This document shows positions 39,583 through 48,390 of a stretch of DNA of 48,738 nt, one piece after another. Below the pieces are notes generated by a model, which saw nothing but the letters and a program-made list of their open reading frames with translations, was not told the DNA's origin and did no database searches. This DNA comes from Stappia sp. BW2. Its GTDB lineage: Bacteria; Pseudomonadota; Alphaproteobacteria; Rhizobiales; Stappiaceae. Both the position numbers and the translations under genes were made by a program. Within the stretch, counting starts at the first letter, position 1, and each line of letters begins with the position of its first letter. Location of the stretch: contig NZ_VIRG01000046.1 in the NCBI RefSeq assembly GCF_008107695.1, forward strand, positions 1 to 48,738. The letters are read 5' to 3'.

Positions 39583-41082
39583 CTACTTCACTGGTTCAAT
39601 TTCACCCGGCCGCCACGTCTTGTTGATCCACGGCTCCAGCGGGCCATACATGCGCAGGATCGTGAACCAGCTCTTGCCCGGAACGGTCTGCAGCCAGTTG
39701 CCTTCCTTGCCCGCAGGCGCCTCGGGGGCGAAATAGAGGTCATAGGAGCCGTCGTCGTTCCTGGTCATGCCGTCGGTCTGGCTGCCGATGGTCGGGAAAG
39801 GCTGGCCGGTCTGGAGCTGAGAACGGGTCTGAGTGTCGTAGAGGGTCACAGCCCAGAAATCGTTGACTGGCACGTCCTTCGGCAGATGCAGCCTGTAGGT
39901 CTTCGAACCGTCGAAGGGCTGCTGGTTGGAATCGAGAACCGCCAGGCCATAATCCGATCCCTCACCCGCACGCGTCGCGGCCATGGCCGGGGTCACCCCG
40001 CCTGCGTTGAAGTAATAGAGCACCCGCGCGTCGAGCCCCATGATGCCGTCGGCCTCGAAGCTGGTATTCTTGTTGGCGAAGGCGGTTGACCAGACGCTCT
40101 TGGGATCGTCGGGGTAAATCCTCACGCCCTCGATACGCGGATGGTAGGTGATGACCCGCGACGTCGCATCGCCGAGCGTCGCCGCCTCGGTGAGCAGTTT
40201 CTTCATGCGGTCGTCTGGCGCGAAGGGCTTGCCCTTGATGATGCCGATCGAGGCAATGGCGCCGCGAACTTCTGGGCTGATGGCGTCGATGGGCTCTTCC
40301 TGGATGACCTCGTTGAGGTTCTCGAAATAGCTAAAATCACTCGGGAAAACCGTGTTGAAAGGCTTGTTCGACATGTTGACGAACTCGGTTGCTGCAGGGT
40401 TTTCCGCATCCTTGAGCGGGTAGACCTTCAGCTTGGAGGTGATGTTTTCCACGGCCGGCTTGAGGCCATTCTTTATCGAGCCGCGCAGGAACATGAAGTT
40501 GCGGTTCGTCGAAGGCTTCAGCAGATAATAGCCGTCCGGAATGTCGCCAGTATAACCTGGGGGCACCACCAGATACTTGCCGCCCTTGCCCTTGTCTGGC
40601 CCGGTGACGCCCATATTGCCGACAAAGCGCTGCCAGGCGTCGTCGAGAAAGCCGAGCATGGCGGGTGGGACCTCGATCACGGTCGGGCCGTCAGTGGCGA
40701 GATCCGTGTAGGTATAGGCATAAAGCGTCGAGGTGTTGGCGGTGACCACGAGGGTCTGCGAATTCAGCAACTGTTCGAAGATTGCAATCTTATTCGCGCC
40801 CTTCGATCCGGCGTCGGCCAGGCCGGTACGCACGCTGTACATCGACACCGCACCGACATTGTCCAGAAAAACCTCCATGCCGCGCATGCGGTCGAGGTTG
40901 TCATAGACCGCGGCGATTGTCGTATCCTTGGGGACGCCATCGAAAAACTCGAGCGTCCCGATGGAGGTTTCAACCTTGTCGGGGATGGAGATCGCGTCGA
41001 GTTCGACGGTTGAAACCTGCCCCACCGCAGGGCCAACGGCTAGGGCGAACGCAATGGCGCTCATAGCAGACAGGCGTATCAT
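39583..41082 (-). CDS. Exported DUF1254/DUF1214 protein, first copy
   Basis: This 499-residue protein has a signal peptide (MIRLSAMSAIAFALAVGPAVG) and the same two domains as its neighbour: YAYTYTDLATDGPTVIEVPP in DUF1254 and FWAVTLYDTQTRSQLQTGQ in DUF1214, ending KSWFTILRMYGP. It is first gene of the operon, with GAGGAGGAAGACGA as a very strong ribosome site, and 62 bases separate it from the second copy. Location should be periplasm or outer envelope. Control by the AraC-type regulators just upstream is likely from position. Confidence 0.86.
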   Translation of the reverse strand: MIRLSAMSAIAFALAVGPAVGQVSTVELDAISIPDKVETSIGTLEFFDGVPKDTTIAAVYDNLDRMRGMEVFLDNVGAVSMYSVRTGLADAGSKGANKIAIFEQLLNSQTLVVTANTSTLYAYTYTDLATDGPTVIEVPPAMLGFLDDAWQRFVGNMGVTGPDKGKGGKYLVVPPGYTGDIPDGYYLLKPSTNRNFMFLRGSIKNGLKPAVENITSKLKVYPLKDAENPAATEFVNMSNKPFNTVFPSDFSYFENLNEVIQEEPIDAISPEVRGAIASIGIIKGKPFAPDDRMKKLLTEAATLGDATSRVITYHPRIEGVRIYPDDPKSVWSTAFANKNTSFEADGIMGLDARVLYYFNAGGVTPAMAATRAGEGSDYGLAVLDSNQQPFDGSKTYRLHLPKDVPVNDFWAVTLYDTQTRSQLQTGQPFPTIGSQTDGMTRNDDGSYDLYFAPEAPAGKEGNWLQTVPGKSWFTILRMYGPLEPWINKTWRPGEIEPVK

Positions 41083-41162
41083 TCGTCTTCCTCCTCGGAC
41101 AGGTCTGGACCGCTTTCGAAGATTACCTTAGGTCAGTCACTGCTTCTGCCCATTTCGCGCCA

Positions 41163-41525
41163 TTATTTCGCGTCGGATAGCCGATCTGTTTGAGCTTTCC
41201 TGTAGGCATTGGGAGACTGGCCGGTCCACCTGGCAAACGCCCGGGCAAAGGTGCTTGGCGTGCAGTAGCCAAGCCTTGCGGCAATCTCCTGAACCTTCAG
41301 GTCGGTCTCGCGCAGCAAGGCACTGGTGATCTTGAACCGGTTGTCTTCCACGAGTTCCCAGAAGGTCATGCCATGGTTGCTCAATCTGCGCTGAAGAGTT
41401 CGCGGACTGGTCGCAAGACGTTCTGCCGCGGCTTCAAGCGATATTGTGCCGGCCAGAACAAGTCCGGCGATCACCGACCGGATTCTTGCAAGTTCCTGTT
41501 CGGAACCCTTTGTGCGGCTGGGCAT
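41163..41525 (-). CDS. Stand-alone AraC-type DNA-binding domain
   Basis: This 120-residue protein consists of an AraC HTH_18 domain only, with SLEAAAERLATSPRTLQRRL and VQEIAARLGYCTPSTFARAF as the two helix-turn-helix halves. Full OruR-type relatives have about 330 residues, with an N-terminal effector domain. Either this is a 5' truncated gene or a constitutive mini-regulator. It is divergent from the full AraC gene by 29 bases and in line with the DUF1254 operon, so regulatory crosstalk is possible. Confidence 0.75.
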   Translation of the reverse strand: MPSRTKGSEQELARIRSVIAGLVLAGTISLEAAAERLATSPRTLQRRLSNHGMTFWELVEDNRFKITSALLRETDLKVQEIAARLGYCTPSTFARAFARWTGQSPNAYRKAQTDRLSDAK

Positions 41526-41554
41526 CCATGTTACCCTAGGTTGAAGGATGGTGG

Positions 41555-42700
41555 ATGGTCACATTGGCCGATCGGGAAAACGAACTCCGACCAATACGCG
41601 CCAATATTCGGGCGGTCACACCAGGGGGATTTCAGTTGGAAACCAGGCTTGCGCTCGTCCGGGCGACGCATCTGAACACCTACATTTCCGTACTGCGTGA
41701 CATGGGCGCTCCGATAGATCGCGAGCTCGCACAGTCCAGATTGCCAAAATACATTGAAGAGACACCGGATCTCTACGTCAGCCTACCTATTGCCATGGAA
41801 TGGGTCGCGCGGACCGGACGCGACCTTCCAGCCATGGAACTTGGGCTGATTGGCGCGCAGGCAGCCTCGCTGTCATCTTTGCCTCCGACCCAGCAGGCCG
41901 CCATCATGACGGCGCAAACCGGCCTTAAACGTCTGGAGGCCTTGAGCGCCTTGTCGCGTTACGAGGACAGTGCCCTTGAAATGAGCATCCGCCAGGAGGC
42001 CGACGAAGTTCGCGTGACCTGCAACATGAGGGGAATGGAGCGCCACCCTCACGTGTGTTTTGCGGAATGGTTGAATCTCCAGGCGATCATCTCGGTGATG
42101 CGCAGCGTCGTTGGCCCAACTTGGTATCCAAGTGAGTTGTGCTTCACTTCCACGAATCGTCTTCCCGATGCCGTACACGTCGCATTTCCCGACACGCGCA
42201 TACTAGTTGGCCAGGCCTTTGCTTCCATTGTGGTTGAGCGTGCGTGTCTCGCACTCTCGACGAGCGTGCTGGCTACGAACGCCCAGGCAACGCACCGGCC
42301 GGCTCCGCAAACGCCAGGTCCGGTCCCTTTGGATAGTGACCAAATCGGTCAATCGGAGGACTGGGAGTTTGTCACCCTTCTTCGAAAGATGGTTCAGCCG
42401 TATCTTGCCGATCGAAGCACCAATGTCGCCTTCATCGCCGAAATGGCGGGGATAAGCAAAAGAACACTTCAGCGACGGCTCAAGCTTTGCGGAAGTTCCT
42501 ATTCGGGTTTGCTTCAGGAGGCACGCTTTGAGCTTGCTCGCCAGAACCTCGAAAATCCCACGCTGAAGGTCATTGATGTTGCAATGATGGCCGGCTACGA
42601 GAGCCCTCAACACTTTACACGTGCCTTCCGCCGTTTCACCGGCATCACACCAACAGACTACCGTAACCAAAACTTCGTGATGGGTTCTGCAGCGATCTGA
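41555..42700 (+). CDS. AraC-family regulator with arabinose-binding-like N-terminal domain
   Basis: This 381-residue regulator has an N-terminal Arabinose_bd-like domain (about 35-220: RATHLNTYISVLRDMGAPID onward, split before the conserved LLxLxE segment) and a C-terminal AraC HTH (about 275-370: VAFIAEMAGISKRTLQRRLK then VIDVAMMAGYESPQHFTRAF). It belongs to the OruR/ArgR-like group that responds to amino or fatty-acid-type ligands. It has GAAGGA before ATG 41555. Likely target: the divergent DUF1254 operon. Confidence 0.88.
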   Translation: MVTLADRENELRPIRANIRAVTPGGFQLETRLALVRATHLNTYISVLRDMGAPIDRELAQSRLPKYIEETPDLYVSLPIAMEWVARTGRDLPAMELGLIGAQAASLSSLPPTQQAAIMTAQTGLKRLEALSALSRYEDSALEMSIRQEADEVRVTCNMRGMERHPHVCFAEWLNLQAIISVMRSVVGPTWYPSELCFTSTNRLPDAVHVAFPDTRILVGQAFASIVVERACLALSTSVLATNAQATHRPAPQTPGPVPLDSDQIGQSEDWEFVTLLRKMVQPYLADRSTNVAFIAEMAGISKRTLQRRLKLCGSSYSGLLQEARFELARQNLENPTLKVIDVAMMAGYESPQHFTRAFRRFTGITPTDYRNQNFVMGSAAI

Positions 42701-42910
42701 TCATTCTGTTCTGTTGGCGTATGCCGAACAGAGTCTCCGTCTGAGCCGACAGGAAGAGTCGTTAATGCAGCAGCGTTTGATCGTGGTGAAACAACGACTT
42801 CACACACTATCGTCTAAAATTTCTGGCACTGGTCACAGGCAACGATTTCCGCAAACGAATGCAAAAGGACCCCTACCCACTGTTTATTTAGCCCCCCAAC
42901 TTCCGTCGCG

Positions 42911-43023
42911 GGCGCTGTAAAGTTTATGCGTCGGGTGGGAAACGATGGCGGTGATAGAGGCGGGCATTGGTCATGCAACCATGTCGCAGCTTATGCGACC
43001 CGACGCACTAACTTTACAGTGCC
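42911..43023. repeat. 113-bp element with 26-bp terminal inverted repeats
   Basis: The left arm (42911-42936) starts GGCGCTGTAAAGTT and the right arm (42998-43023), in complement, starts GGCACTGTAAAGTT. They agree at 23 of 26 positions and both end GCGTCGGGT. The 61-base centre has no coding capacity. The shape is MITE-like: two transposon ends with almost nothing between. It sits exactly at the break of the istA remnant, flanked by GCG on both sides. Confidence 0.62.
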
Positions 43024-43123
43024 GCGGAAACCGTTGTCTTGCTGATCTTCAGCCACTTGGACACCTCCCGCATGAAAGACCCTGGTCAGAGGTCAGGCAC
43101 AGGATCGATCGAATGTCTTTCAC
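43024..43123 (-). pseudogene. IS21-family IstA remnant, N-terminus
   Basis: On the minus strand a GTG at 43123 starts VKDIRSILCLTSDQGLS, then, after a frameshift, REVSKWLKISKTTVSA. Together these match the HTH start of IS21 IstA proteins (KDIRxILRLxxxQGLSxRxVAxxLxISKTTV). The frame is cut at 43024 by the 113-bp inverted-repeat element. Only about 35 codons survive. Confidence 0.65.
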
Positions 43124-43351
43124 TGTCGTTCTTCTCGTTTGCTTCCGTCTTGGCACGGGCTCTCTCAATGCATTGAAAAGAAACCACATTGCCAAAACGG
43201 CGCAGCCGAGATCCGACCGATAAAATCCACTCCGGGAAGCTTTCCGAAATTTACCGGAATCGCTGTCCGGGAATTTACGGAACCCGCTTGTTCTAATCAA
43301 AACAACAGGCAGGCCCCGGTGCCTATGGGAGAAAAGACGCGATTAATATGT

Positions 43352-43373
43352 GTTCGAAATCGCGATTTCGAAC
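43352..43373. promoter_or_regulatory. Perfect 22-bp palindrome
   Basis: The arms are GTTCGAAATCG and its exact complement, with no spacer. It lies 107 bases before the start of the exported-protein gene. Perfect palindromes of this length are typical of dimeric-regulator operators. No regulator with this site can be named. Confidence 0.6.
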
Positions 43374-43480
43374 GTTCTAGATCGCGTATCTGGGCTTTTC
43401 ACATACTGGGATTGCCTAAGTGCAAGAGGTTGCCGCTGCATTCAGCAACTTCAACAACACTGCACAAAAGGACTTTCCAG

Positions 43481-44047
43481 ATGTCAACTCACCGCAAACC
43501 GTCAATTCGCTTAGTTTTGCAAGCAACTATACTTTTCACCCCCCTTGCATCAATCGCCCAAGAGACAGACCGCCAGGTAATCTGGCCAACAAGCGTCGCA
43601 GTCCAAACCGAAACGGGGCAACAAATCCCTGCTGGTGCTTACGGAATTGTCCAGATTCAGACTCCCCGCGTTGCAAACTTACTACAACTGCGAGGCGTTA
43701 TCGGGCGTGGCACAGCCATCCTAAGAAGTGACGATAACCAGGATTGTCAAAGTATGCAGTTACGGTTCGTCGCCGGAGATTTTGGAGGCGACAGTGTCTC
43801 TACCCACACGGCGCAACCCATTCGTCTGATACTTCAATCTGAACGCGTTTCAAAAGCGTTGGCGCGCGGTGAAGACGTCGTAAGTGACATCTATGTCATC
43901 AGTAGCCAGATAAATGACCCCGACGCGGATATCATCATTGAAGGTGGATTGAGTGAAAACCATGGCTTCGTACTTAATCCGGGAACCTCCATTGTTGCGG
44001 ATGTTTTCGGTGCGGCGACAAGCCGCTTGACCTGTTCAGAAATGTAG
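43481..44047 (+). CDS. Exported protein of unknown function
   Basis: This 188-residue protein has a signal peptide (KPSIRLVLQATILFTPLASI, cleavage after AQA-like SIAQ). The mature part is beta-rich, with two cysteines (NQDCQSMQL and the terminal LTCSEM) that could form a disulfide. I recognise no domain. ATG 43481 is preferred because AAAAGGA precedes it and a signal peptide follows at once; an open frame extends back to 43139. Lower GC than most genes here suggests separate origin. It converges with the AraC gene 26 bases away. Confidence 0.68.
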   Translation: MSTHRKPSIRLVLQATILFTPLASIAQETDRQVIWPTSVAVQTETGQQIPAGAYGIVQIQTPRVANLLQLRGVIGRGTAILRSDDNQDCQSMQLRFVAGDFGGDSVSTHTAQPIRLILQSERVSKALARGEDVVSDIYVISSQINDPDADIIIEGGLSENHGFVLNPGTSIVADVFGAATSRLTCSEM

Positions 44048-44054
44048 GGCCAGA

Positions 44055-44092
44055 CAGGCAGGGGGGACGCTGTTAATCGTTTGCCCTGCCTG
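44055..44092. terminator. Hairpin between convergent genes
   Basis: CAGGCAGGG (44055-44063) and CCCTGCCTG (44084-44092) form a perfect 9-bp stem around a 20-base loop. It overlaps the last codons of the AraC gene and could end transcription of both convergent genes. There is no T-run. Confidence 0.4.
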
Positions 44093-45098
44093 AACGATAC
44101 TGCGATGGCGTCTGCCCAGTGATCCGGCGAAATTCAGTATTGAAACTTGATTTACTGATAAACCCGGCGTCAAACATCACCTCTGTGATCGGCAGTTCTG
44201 TTGCTCGCAAAGCATCTTGGGCATGACGAATACGAAAGCCATTGATGTAACGAGAGAAATTTTCGCCCGTTACTCGGTTAATCGCGACCGAGACATCTCG
44301 GACTGGAACCGATAATCTCCGCGCCACCCGTGCAAGCGTCAAGTTGCTGTCTGTATAGATGTTTTGATCATTCATGATCGCATCGAGTTTGGCGAGTAAT
44401 GCACGGTCGCTGTGAGTGGCACTCTCAGGGCTGGCAAAGCTGCTTCTTGTCGACCGTAGCAACATCGGAGCACCGACAAGGGCGACAACAAAGATAAATG
44501 CCGTAAACACGCCTGATAATCCGGTCAAGAATCTCAGAACAATGGCATCTCCCGCCAAGACGCTGGCGGCAACGACCAAAAGGTCGGAGGCAACCATCAT
44601 GCCAAGCAAGAAGATCGTAGCATAAACCGCGGAGCGCAAAATACGCAGCGCGTGTGGAGCAACATGCACGAAGTCATCCGCGTTGCAGGGCAATAGCCGT
44701 GCCACCCGAAAAAGGTAGGTACTGGTGAAACCCAAGACGAACACATCCGCGGACACTGGAAGGTCCGACATTATCATGACCTGAGCCAGGACAACCGGAA
44801 CACCGTTCACGAGCAACGGTTTTCGCCATTCGGATGCTCCATTTTGGGTTAATGCGTCGAAACCAAGATAGGCTGACGGCGCGATCATCACCGCCACCAA
44901 CGGCTGAAGTTGCGCTGCCCACCTCGTGTCAAATGAAAGTCGAAGCCCCAGTAATAAGCCAGCGGCGGCCAGCGTAAGAAGGAAAATACAAAAGAAAAAT
45001 CGTGCGATGAAAGGTATTCTTGTATCTTGAGACAATGCAAATGCAGCGATCGAGGTCAAAATACTGACAATCCATGCAAGAGGCAGAGTGGTCATCAT
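44073..45098 (-). CDS. Membrane-anchored AraC-family regulator
   Basis: This 341-residue protein has about seven hydrophobic segments over residues 5-235 (for example WIVSILTSIAAFALS and FFFCIFLLTLAAAGLLLGL) followed by a C-terminal AraC HTH (LTLARVARRLSVPVRDVSVA and ITEVMFDAGFISKSSFNTEF). Such fusions sense an envelope or membrane signal and act on DNA near the membrane. ATG 45098 follows GGGAAGC; an upstream ATG at 45137 lacks a ribosome site. The target may be the convergent exported-protein gene or its own gene. Confidence 0.85.
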   Translation of the reverse strand: MMTTLPLAWIVSILTSIAAFALSQDTRIPFIARFFFCIFLLTLAAAGLLLGLRLSFDTRWAAQLQPLVAVMIAPSAYLGFDALTQNGASEWRKPLLVNGVPVVLAQVMIMSDLPVSADVFVLGFTSTYLFRVARLLPCNADDFVHVAPHALRILRSAVYATIFLLGMMVASDLLVVAASVLAGDAIVLRFLTGLSGVFTAFIFVVALVGAPMLLRSTRSSFASPESATHSDRALLAKLDAIMNDQNIYTDSNLTLARVARRLSVPVRDVSVAINRVTGENFSRYINGFRIRHAQDALRATELPITEVMFDAGFISKSSFNTEFRRITGQTPSQYRSGRAND

Positions 45099-45137
45099 GC
45101 TTCCCGATATTGATGGGTGATCCAAGCCGGTCGTCAT

Positions 45138-45685
45138 TGGCGTCTCGCGAACAAACGGCAGCAGGCCAACAATTGTACTGGGTTCGGAACGAACAGTTCA
45201 CCATTTTGTCGAATGCCTATAATTCCGCTGTGCCTCTTGATCTGCGCTGCGCTAGTTTGGTCCAACTGTGAACAAAGCCGATCTTTCTCGCGCTGCAGCT
45301 TGCCCTCGGAAGCGTCACCACAACTAAATATGTGTGTACACATCCGTTAGATACATTTCAGTTCAGTCGCCGATTGACAACGAAGTATTGCACTGAGAGC
45401 TGTTAGCCGTTATTCGCCGCGTTGCAGAAGACTGATACAGTTGAAATCCAAGCGGCCATACAGCGGTGCTGCGTATCGATCCTGACCTTCGCTGGGGCCT
45501 GGTTCGACACAAACGGCCCACTGCTGCCGTTCGACCGGTTCCACTTCGCTGCGATGCGGCCAGTCGAAGGAGACATTCGCTACAACTGCTCAACCAGGTA
45601 ATTCGGCAAGGTCGGCAGCGCGGACTTTGCTGCCCTACGGCTCGGCACACATGATCCACGTCGCCGCGAACGGCTTGGCCCGATC
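45138..45685. other. Intergenic stretch without a supported gene
   Basis: The 548 bases hold short frames on both strands with unusual composition and no recognisable domain. A TGTGTACACA palindrome lies near 45331-45340. The first hundred bases probably contain the AraC promoter. Nothing else can be assigned. Confidence 0.4.
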
Positions 45686-47149
45686 TCATGTCCCCCTGCG
45701 CCAAATCCCGAACGCCGCACCCAAGACCATGACGGACGCCACCGCGATCACACCGACGAAAGCTTCGTCGAAAGCGCCCCGGGCCAGCGACGTGAGGTGC
45801 GCGGCGGCGCTGTCGTTCAGGCTCTCGGCAATCAGCAGCGCCTGATCGATGCTGTCGGTCACGGTCGTGCTAAGACCTGCGGGAACGGTCATGGCGCGGG
45901 TGTAGAGTGCGGTCATGACGCTGCCGAGGATGGCGATGCCTACGGCGCCGCCGAGTTCGAACGAGACCTCCTGCACCGAGGCCGCCATGCCGGCCTGTTC
46001 CTCGGGGGCGGACATCATGATCACGCTCGACGCGGCCGTCATGGTGGCCCCGATCCCGAAGCCCATGACCGCCAGAACCGAAAGCCAGAGGGCGGTCGGT
46101 CCCTGATGCGTCAGCAGGAATGCGCCCAAGGCAAGGCCAGTCAGCGCCATCATCGACGTCAGCACGCGCACGTCCCCAAAACGCGGCATCGCGAGGCCCG
46201 TCACGGGGCCGGCGATGAAGGATGCGGCAGAGATCGGCAGGATCAGCAGGCCCGCCTCGAGCGGCGAGAGGCCGAGAACCAGCTGCAGGCGCTGACTGAA
46301 CACCAGCTCGACCCCGGTCAGGGCTCCTGCCGCCACCAGCGCAGCGACCACGCCAGAGGCAAAGCGCGCGTTGCGGAAGAGCGCGAAGTCGATCAGTGGA
46401 TGGATACTCGACCGCTGGCGGTGCACGAAGGCGGCCATGGCGATGATACCGACGGCGAGAGCGACGCCAGCGGCTGCGATGGACGGGTCGCTCTTGGCGA
46501 CCTCCTTGATGGCGTAGACCAAACCGACCAGCCCGACCATCACCTGGGCTGAGCCTGCAAGATCGAAGGGAGGCGCCGTTTCGGGCCGCCGATTGACCAG
46601 CATCAGCGCACCGCTAACGAGGGCTGCGAGGACGATCGGCACGTTGATGAGAAAGACCGACCCCCACCAGAACCACTCCAGCAGGAGGCCTCCGAGGACG
46701 GGCCCCCCGGCTGCACCGCTGGAGGCGACGGCGGACCAGATGCCGATGGCGAAGGCGCGCTCTTTCTCGTCGGTGAAGGTGAGGCGGATCAGCGACAGGG
46801 TCGCCGGCATCATCATCGCTGCCCCAACGGCCAGCAACACCCGTGCCGCGATCAACGCCGCGGGCGTCGGTGAAAAGGCGGCCGCCAGCGAGGCGAGGCC
46901 AAAGACGGCTAACCCGGCGAGGAACATGCGCTTGTGGCCGACTCGGTCTCCCAAACCGCCCATACCCGGCAGGAGGCCCGCTACAACCAGCGGATAGGCG
47001 TTCACGATCCATAGCTTTTCGGACGCCGTCGCGGCAAGGTCCTGGGTCAGCCTGGGCAACGCCGTGTAGAGCACCGTCATGTCGACGACGATCAGGAACA
47101 GGGCGCTCGAGACTATGGCCAGCACAAGCCAACGGTTGTGGGGAAGCAT
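45686..47149 (-). CDS. DHA2-type (14-TM) MFS multidrug exporter, SmvA/QacA-like
   Basis: This 487-residue inner-membrane proton antiporter has 14 hydrophobic segments. Family motifs are visible: motif A GGLGDRVGHKRMFLAG after TM2, the embedded acid in VVDMTVLYTALPRL of TM1 (motif D1-like) and the antiporter motif C-like GGPVLGGLLLEW in TM5. SmvA/QacA proteins export cationic biocides and dyes such as quaternary ammonium compounds. AAGGAAACTCCAG precedes ATG 47149. It is divergent from a TetR gene, the same arrangement as smvA-smvR, so that regulator probably represses it. Confidence 0.88.
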   Translation of the reverse strand: MLPHNRWLVLAIVSSALFLIVVDMTVLYTALPRLTQDLAATASEKLWIVNAYPLVVAGLLPGMGGLGDRVGHKRMFLAGLAVFGLASLAAAFSPTPAALIAARVLLAVGAAMMMPATLSLIRLTFTDEKERAFAIGIWSAVASSGAAGGPVLGGLLLEWFWWGSVFLINVPIVLAALVSGALMLVNRRPETAPPFDLAGSAQVMVGLVGLVYAIKEVAKSDPSIAAAGVALAVGIIAMAAFVHRQRSSIHPLIDFALFRNARFASGVVAALVAAGALTGVELVFSQRLQLVLGLSPLEAGLLILPISAASFIAGPVTGLAMPRFGDVRVLTSMMALTGLALGAFLLTHQGPTALWLSVLAVMGFGIGATMTAASSVIMMSAPEEQAGMAASVQEVSFELGGAVGIAILGSVMTALYTRAMTVPAGLSTTVTDSIDQALLIAESLNDSAAAHLTSLARGAFDEAFVGVIAVASVMVLGAAFGIWRRGT

Positions 47150-47208
47150 CTGGAGTTTCCTTGGGGAGTCGGGTTAGGGTTGCGTCACATGGCTGCGCAT
47201 ATATATAA

Positions 47209-47220
47209 ATACAGTCGTAT
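47209..47220. promoter_or_regulatory. Putative TetR operator in the MFS-TetR divergent region
   Basis: ATACAGTCGTAT is a 12-bp dyad with 10 of 12 symmetric positions, in the 89-base gap between the exporter and TetR genes. The flanking DNA (CATATATATAAATACAG) is the likely -10 region for one or both promoters. Confidence 0.5.
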
Positions 47221-47238
47221 CGTATTGAAAGAGAGAAA

Positions 47239-47811
47239 ATGGCCGGACGTCCCCGCTCTATCGACCGTGACAAGGTTCTGGATGCCGCCGAGGCGCTGGT
47301 GATCGCCGAAGGGGCCTCTGCGCTCAGCTTCGACGCGGTGGCAAAAGCCGCGGGGATCACCAAGGGTGGCGTGCAATACGCCTTCGGGACACGCGACAAT
47401 CTGATCTGGTCAATGATCACCCGCTGGGAAGACGCTTTCGACGCCGATGTGGCCCGGCGAACCGGGCCCGATCCTTCGCCACAAGCGTTGATCCTGGGGC
47501 ATCTCGCGGCAATGCGGGATGCCGATGAGGCGGACCATTCCCGTGCGGCCGTGGCCATGACCGCGCTTCTTCAACATCCCGATCGGCTGTTAGAGATGCG
47601 CGACTGGTATGCTGCCCGCTTTGGCGGACTTGACCTAACGAAGCGGGAAGACCGTCGGTTGGCAACGACCTTCCTCGCCGCAGAAGGTGCATTCCTGTTG
47701 AAGGCATTCGGTCTGCTTGCTCTTCCCGAGCCGCAGTGGAAGGCTTTGTTCGAAGAGATGCTCTCCGCGACCGCGGCCGAGCCCGAAGGGATGGAGCCAG
47801 ACCAGAACTGA
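47239..47811 (+). CDS. TetR-family repressor divergent from the MFS exporter
   Basis: This 190-residue regulator has the N-terminal TetR HTH (GASALSFDAVAKAAGITKGG followed by VQYAFGTRDNLIW) and a helical C-terminal domain (TetR_C-like, about 80-180). It resembles SmvR-type repressors that bind cationic drugs and derepress the adjacent exporter. ATG 47239 follows GAAAGAGAGAAA. The 89-base divergent spacer supports joint control of both genes. Confidence 0.88.
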   Translation: MAGRPRSIDRDKVLDAAEALVIAEGASALSFDAVAKAAGITKGGVQYAFGTRDNLIWSMITRWEDAFDADVARRTGPDPSPQALILGHLAAMRDADEADHSRAAVAMTALLQHPDRLLEMRDWYAARFGGLDLTKREDRRLATTFLAAEGAFLLKAFGLLALPEPQWKALFEEMLSATAAEPEGMEPDQN

Positions 47812-48019
47812 AGGATTGGACATGATCGTTCGGGCGAACTTAGGGCTCCAAGCCGCCATGCGGCGGCGCGGCAGGCATGCCGTATTCGAACGACTTCGCT
47901 GGCGTCGCTTCGCGGCCCCAAATCGGTCGTTGCAGTCAGTTTTGTCTCTGTCTGAAAGCAGACATGAATTTCGCGATCGCGCCCGAAGCAGTCGGCCACG
48001 CTATTCAAACCGAAGGTAC

Positions 48020-48390
48020 CTACACCGGTGAGTCAGCGTGAGGTAGCTGCCCGCGCAGGGCTGCGACGAGCGCGGCTTCGGCGGGGGCCGTCAGGTCAAT
48101 CGCGCCGACAATCTTCTCGACGAGAAATGCGCCTCGTGAATTGCCGGCCGAGGCAAGATCGGGCCACTGCGCCCTAATTTGGGCGGCGACAAGACGCGCA
48201 TAGGTCTCCACCTGGGAGAGGTCGGCGCGCAGTTTCTCACGATCCTGGTCGAGGTTATAGAGCGCGAACAGGTCGGGGCCGATATTGCCGGTCGAGATGT
48301 CCTGCAGCGCCAGTCGGATGCGAAGTGCAAGCAACTCGGGCTGGGCTAGGCGGTAAGGCGAAAGGGCGAGTGCCTGCCAGGCTTCCGGCG
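48020..48390 (-). pseudogene. 3' fragment of an unidentified gene cut by the right IS6
   Basis: The minus-strand frame from the IS junction at 48390 to the stop at 48020 encodes about 122 residues (EAWQALALSPYRLAQPELLA..., YNLDQDREKLRADLSQVETY). It is alanine-, leucine- and arginine-rich and helical in character. Composition and codon use look real, but I do not recognise the family. The 5' part must lie beyond the IS or be lost. The start shown by a longer frame to 48469 is inside the IS and is not genuine. Confidence 0.5.

Larger units (their letters stand above)
42701..43480. other. IS debris and control region upstream of the exported protein gene
   Basis: This 780-base gap has no intact gene. 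It contains a short stretch (42840-42880) like IS21-family end repeats (GCAAAAGGACCCC), the 113-bp inverted-repeat element at 42911-43023, the istA remnant, an imperfect 17-bp inverted repeat at 43242-43258 and 43266-43282, and the perfect 22-bp palindrome at 43352-43373. Confidence 0.6.

Noticed and set aside
45363..45704. 113-codon minus-strand frame overlapping the MFS stop
   Set aside because: Arginine- and serine-rich out-of-frame composition with no recognisable domain.
47571..48008. 145-codon minus-strand frame opposite the TetR gene end
   Set aside because: Antisense to the TetR coding region with no independent support.
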